From contig JAAONU010000009.1 of assembly GCA_012932295.1 (NCBI GenBank), forward strand, positions 3,112,197 through 3,176,196: a stretch of 64,000 nucleotides of DNA. The letters run 5' to 3'. Each line of letters begins with the position of its first letter. Position 1 is the stretch's first letter. This stretch comes from Cyclina sinensis. Its lineage: Eukaryota > Mollusca > Bivalvia > Venerida > Veneridae. The translations under genes were made by a program, and so were the position numbers. Positions 60,960 through 64,000 of the stretch are shown one piece after another. Under the pieces are notes generated by a model. It was given only the letters and a program-made list of their open reading frames with translations. It had not been told where the DNA came from and ran no database searches.

Positions 60960-62972
60960 TCAGACACAAACCTATCATTTTTAGAAAGGTTTTCTCATAA
61001 ACTAATATCGCAACACATATTGTATATTTTTGACAACAATTCATTTTGAACTAGTACGTTACTTCGATTATTTTACAAGAAAAATATATAATTTATATTT
61101 TAAGAACAAAGAAGTCAACAAGTATTAGCAGACAGATGGGATATGTGTTTTCTTTCAAGATCAGTCTGTATTTTCAATCGTTCATTAGTTTTTCAGAGGA
61201 AATGTTTCCAATGATGAAATGCTTATATCCTTAGCGTAGAAATTTGGAATTTTCTCAGAAAAACTAAGGAGTGGTTAGCAAGACAAGTTTATGTCATGTG
61301 TTGTTACAGATAAACATTCGAGCTATGCTTTGCAATATTTGAAAGTGCAGTAAGTGAAAATAATGTAAAGTACAAATCTAAATTAGATATATAAAACTGA
61401 ATATCAAGCACAGTTTACTTTTAAAGAATATAGGAACTAGCGTGCTTTCGCTGCCGTTTACATAGATATGCAGAAACACGATGTTCTATTTTGCTAAATA
61501 TTTATAACCAAATTAAAAATGGAAAATCAGATGTTAACAAGTACTTTAACTGCTTCCAAAAAAGTCGAATAATCACTTCATCTTCGATTAGATGTCTGAA
61601 AATATGTCGTTTTTGTTGTTGTTGTTTTTCCTTTAAAAGTTATGGTTTTATTTTCTTGCTTTTTTACCACTGCTTCATTTAAATTTTTTGAGTATTTCAG
61701 ATGGATAAATAAACAAATAAAACAGTTTAGAATATTGAAATGACAATTACATTTCAAGCTTTAAATGATGCAAGCTCCATGTATTGAGAAAATAAATCTT
61801 TGATTTTTATATCAAATCCAATTCTCTGATATATCAATGTTTTTACATGGAAATGTGTCCTTACTGGATTTCTTTATCAAAAACGACATATTTTCCTCAA
61901 ATAACTCCTGTTGAATAGGGAAAATTTTTTAACTTCAATCTTCAGTTGATGTTTTATGTCTTTGTGCGTTTAGTAAACTTTAAACTTGCTTACTTTGTTA
62001 TTAATGTAAATATTATTGATGGTATATTACTTGCGATATACTTCGCGATAAATGTTAAACAATCCGAACACAGACTTCAGACTATTGAACCTATTGAGTC
62101 AGAGCTTAGAAACTTTACATAACAACTTCAACTACAAAAGCTTAAATACAAAATAGCATCAATAACATCTTCTTCTTCTAAATAACGAAAATAAAATGGA
62201 ACCTGGACATAACGGGAACTGGTACCAAGCAAACAGTGTACTCAACCATATGAAAAATTCTTGTCTGACCTTGAATATTGTTCGAAGCAATACGAGTTTT
62301 CAACAAACTGGTGAAATTGTCATTCCACTACTTTTTATACTCCACTGACCGCCCCTGCCCCTCCCCGAAATATCGCGTATTAGTCGGGCTACGGAATTGA
62401 ATCGATTACTTGAAGTCGAAAATAGATGGAAAGAGTTATTTTTCCCGAAAGAGACTGATAACTTTAAAAAAAAATAAAAAATTATCAGAGCTTCTTAATA
62501 TTAATCTATTTCGCATTATTTGAAAATTCTACTTCATCTCAATGGCTGCACTCGTACAAACACGAGATCAACAATGCGAAACATATATATTCTAATAACC
62601 TTATAGAATTCTATTCAATCGTCGATTAGTCCTTATATTCGCTCTATCATTACTCCAATTGTTTTTGAACGAAATTTTGACATGAATGTTGTGTTTAGAT
62701 GCTCACATTATTTAAAGTAAAGGTTTCAAAATGTATATAGCTACAAGGCGTAGGTGTAGAATGCTGAATTCAGGCTCTCACCACTGTATCATATCAACAG
62801 TTTCATAAACGTGATACAGAGCATTTGAATTTGATCCACAAATGATTTATATCCAATCCTATAAATAAAAATAGTTGCATGCCAAATTGTAGAGGACACA
62901 TAATCAAACACTAACGTCTATACCAAGCGATGCATCACAACAAAATTTGATTTTTTATTCAAACGCGGCTGT
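60960..62972. other. No gene seen
   Basis: AT-rich 3' flank. The frame at 61491-61682 is low complexity. A short GC-rich patch (ccgcccctgcccctccccg) occurs near 62351. Confidence 0.45.
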
Positions 62973-62986
62973 AAATAGTCGATAAG

Positions 62987-63233
62987 CCGGTCCGGCTAGC
63001 TAAATCGGTAGAGCAACGAATTGTCAAGAGCCGATCCTGGTTTAGTCCCAATCAGGGCTGCTGAAATTTCTCCGTGGTAATTGATCTCAGACAATGCGTC
63101 TATAGGTTATTTGTCATTTACCGCCGTAGCAACTGGTTAGTAAATTGGTTGGATACCCAGGAACACTGGTTAGGTGGACTGACCGCCGGGATATGACCTC
63201 TGCTGCTAACACTGGCGTTAAACACCAATGAAC
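62987..63233 (+). mobile_element. SINE with perfect 14-bp target duplication
   Basis: Flanked by AAATAGTCGATAAG at 62973-62986 and 63234-63247. The 5' part is tRNA-like (ccggtccggctagctaaatc, cggtagagcaacgaattgtc; decayed B box GGTTTAGTCCC). The 3' part has ggatacccaggaacactggt, taggtggactgaccgccggg and ggcgttaaacaccaa, a tail I recognise from mollusc SINEs. 247 bp between duplications. The minus frame at 63118-63336 is a by-product. Confidence 0.85.
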
Positions 63234-63247
63234 AAATAGTCGATAAG

Positions 63248-64000
63248 TACAATAATGTTTCGTTTAATTTAAAGGAAACATTTCTTGAAAAAAATGAAAA
63301 AGAATAGATTGTCTGAAGCCTTTCTGATTTACTCACTAATTTACAGATACAACGCTGTTGTCTTGTACGAGAGGAGCTTAAACCAAAATCAACACTTTTG
63401 TACTCCTTGTTAGGAGTTAATTCCCTTTATCTCACAGTTGTATTTCGGTTTTGTGACAGTGTAAGCTTTGCACGATCGTTAAAACGGTAAACAAACACAA
63501 ATTCAGTTTAAACTTAAAGCTCTTTTACCAGAAATAATGCTGCTTATCAGATGGATGTATGAAACTTCCGTAAAAGATATATAATACTTTGTCTTTTACG
63601 GCCTTACCCCTAGTCTATATCCATTGACAGTTCTCACGAAATCAGTTTTCAGATTTTAGTTTTATTTCTACGCCCTTTATAAAAGCGTGGCAAAACTATT
63701 AAAAATGATTTTTTTCTAAAGGCTTTTGTTTGTGTATTTATTTGATCTTCGTTCAGTCGGGAATAATAGTGCAAAACTCTGAACAATGTTAAAATAAATT
63801 TAATTTAATTGGCATTCATTCCTTGCATTCTCACATACCTATTTGTAGTCTTATTACGTGGTTATACAGTATTCTTTATGTAGCCTTACTTACTTTGTCT
63901 ACATATTGCAGAATTTTCAAACTAGATGCAAACATTTTCAGCGATCATTTTGTAAAGTTTTAACTGTTATAGGTGTATTGATCGTTTTTGCATAGGTTGT
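63248..64000. other. No gene seen
   Basis: AT-rich sequence to the window end, without supported features. Confidence 0.5.

Overview
This looks like nuclear DNA from a marine bivalve mollusc. It is strongly AT-rich and gene-poor, with spliceosomal GT-AG introns, long microsatellites and a dense load of animal mobile elements (hAT, Tc1/mariner, non-LTR, Penelope-like-type RT, tRNA-SINEs). It also carries interspersed repeats with internal tandem monomers of a kind I recognise from bivalve genomes. The lineage call is inference from those repeat families; no species is claimed.

Only one complete host gene can be reconstructed: a five-exon plus-strand gene at 56079-60908. It encodes a 255-residue protein with a signal peptide, two cadherin-type repeats and a C-terminal hydrophobic tail with nothing after it (a GPI-anchor-type end). 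All splice phases agree, and it has a TATA box and a polyadenylation signal. Fragments of other host-type genes are visible. Two phase-matched exons at 17334-17983 encode a P-loop GTPase segment resembling IFI44-like immune GTPases, with an in-frame TGA where the Walker A glycine belongs. There are minus-strand exon candidates at 10905-11471 and at 26392-26607 (the latter with an ATG, a donor and an upstream TATA), and a small minus-strand ORF at 21998-22180 below a cluster of CRE half-sites. A 90-codon ORF at 33914-34186 carries a full 2A ribosome-skipping motif (DIETNPGP) directly after a hydrophobic segment.

Layout: 0-7 kb palindromic and TIR MITEs, ending in an hAT-like element with a perfect 8-bp target duplication; 7.3-9.4 kb a degenerate Glu-rich coding-pattern minisatellite and a dead Tc1 transposase; 9.5-17 kb dispersed and tandem repeats, a 29-bp array with an octamer motif and a 142-bp palindrome; 17-20.6 kb the GTPase fragment and a dead LINE; 21-30 kb microsatellites, a 36-bp minisatellite with higher-order structure, SINEs and the minus-strand exons; 30-43 kb a duplicated A-B segment pair, a mariner fossil, the 2A ORF, a fold-back-type element (36.1-37.9 kb) and an AGGTCA-rich array; 43-46 kb a dead reverse transcriptase; 48-52 kb a tandem segmental duplication running into related minisatellite DNA; 52-56 kb mostly unique AT-rich DNA; 56-61 kb the cadherin-repeat gene, with a MITE in intron 1; 63 kb a SINE with a perfect 14-bp target duplication.

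Most longer open frames in the window are by-products of repeats and are not listed as genes.
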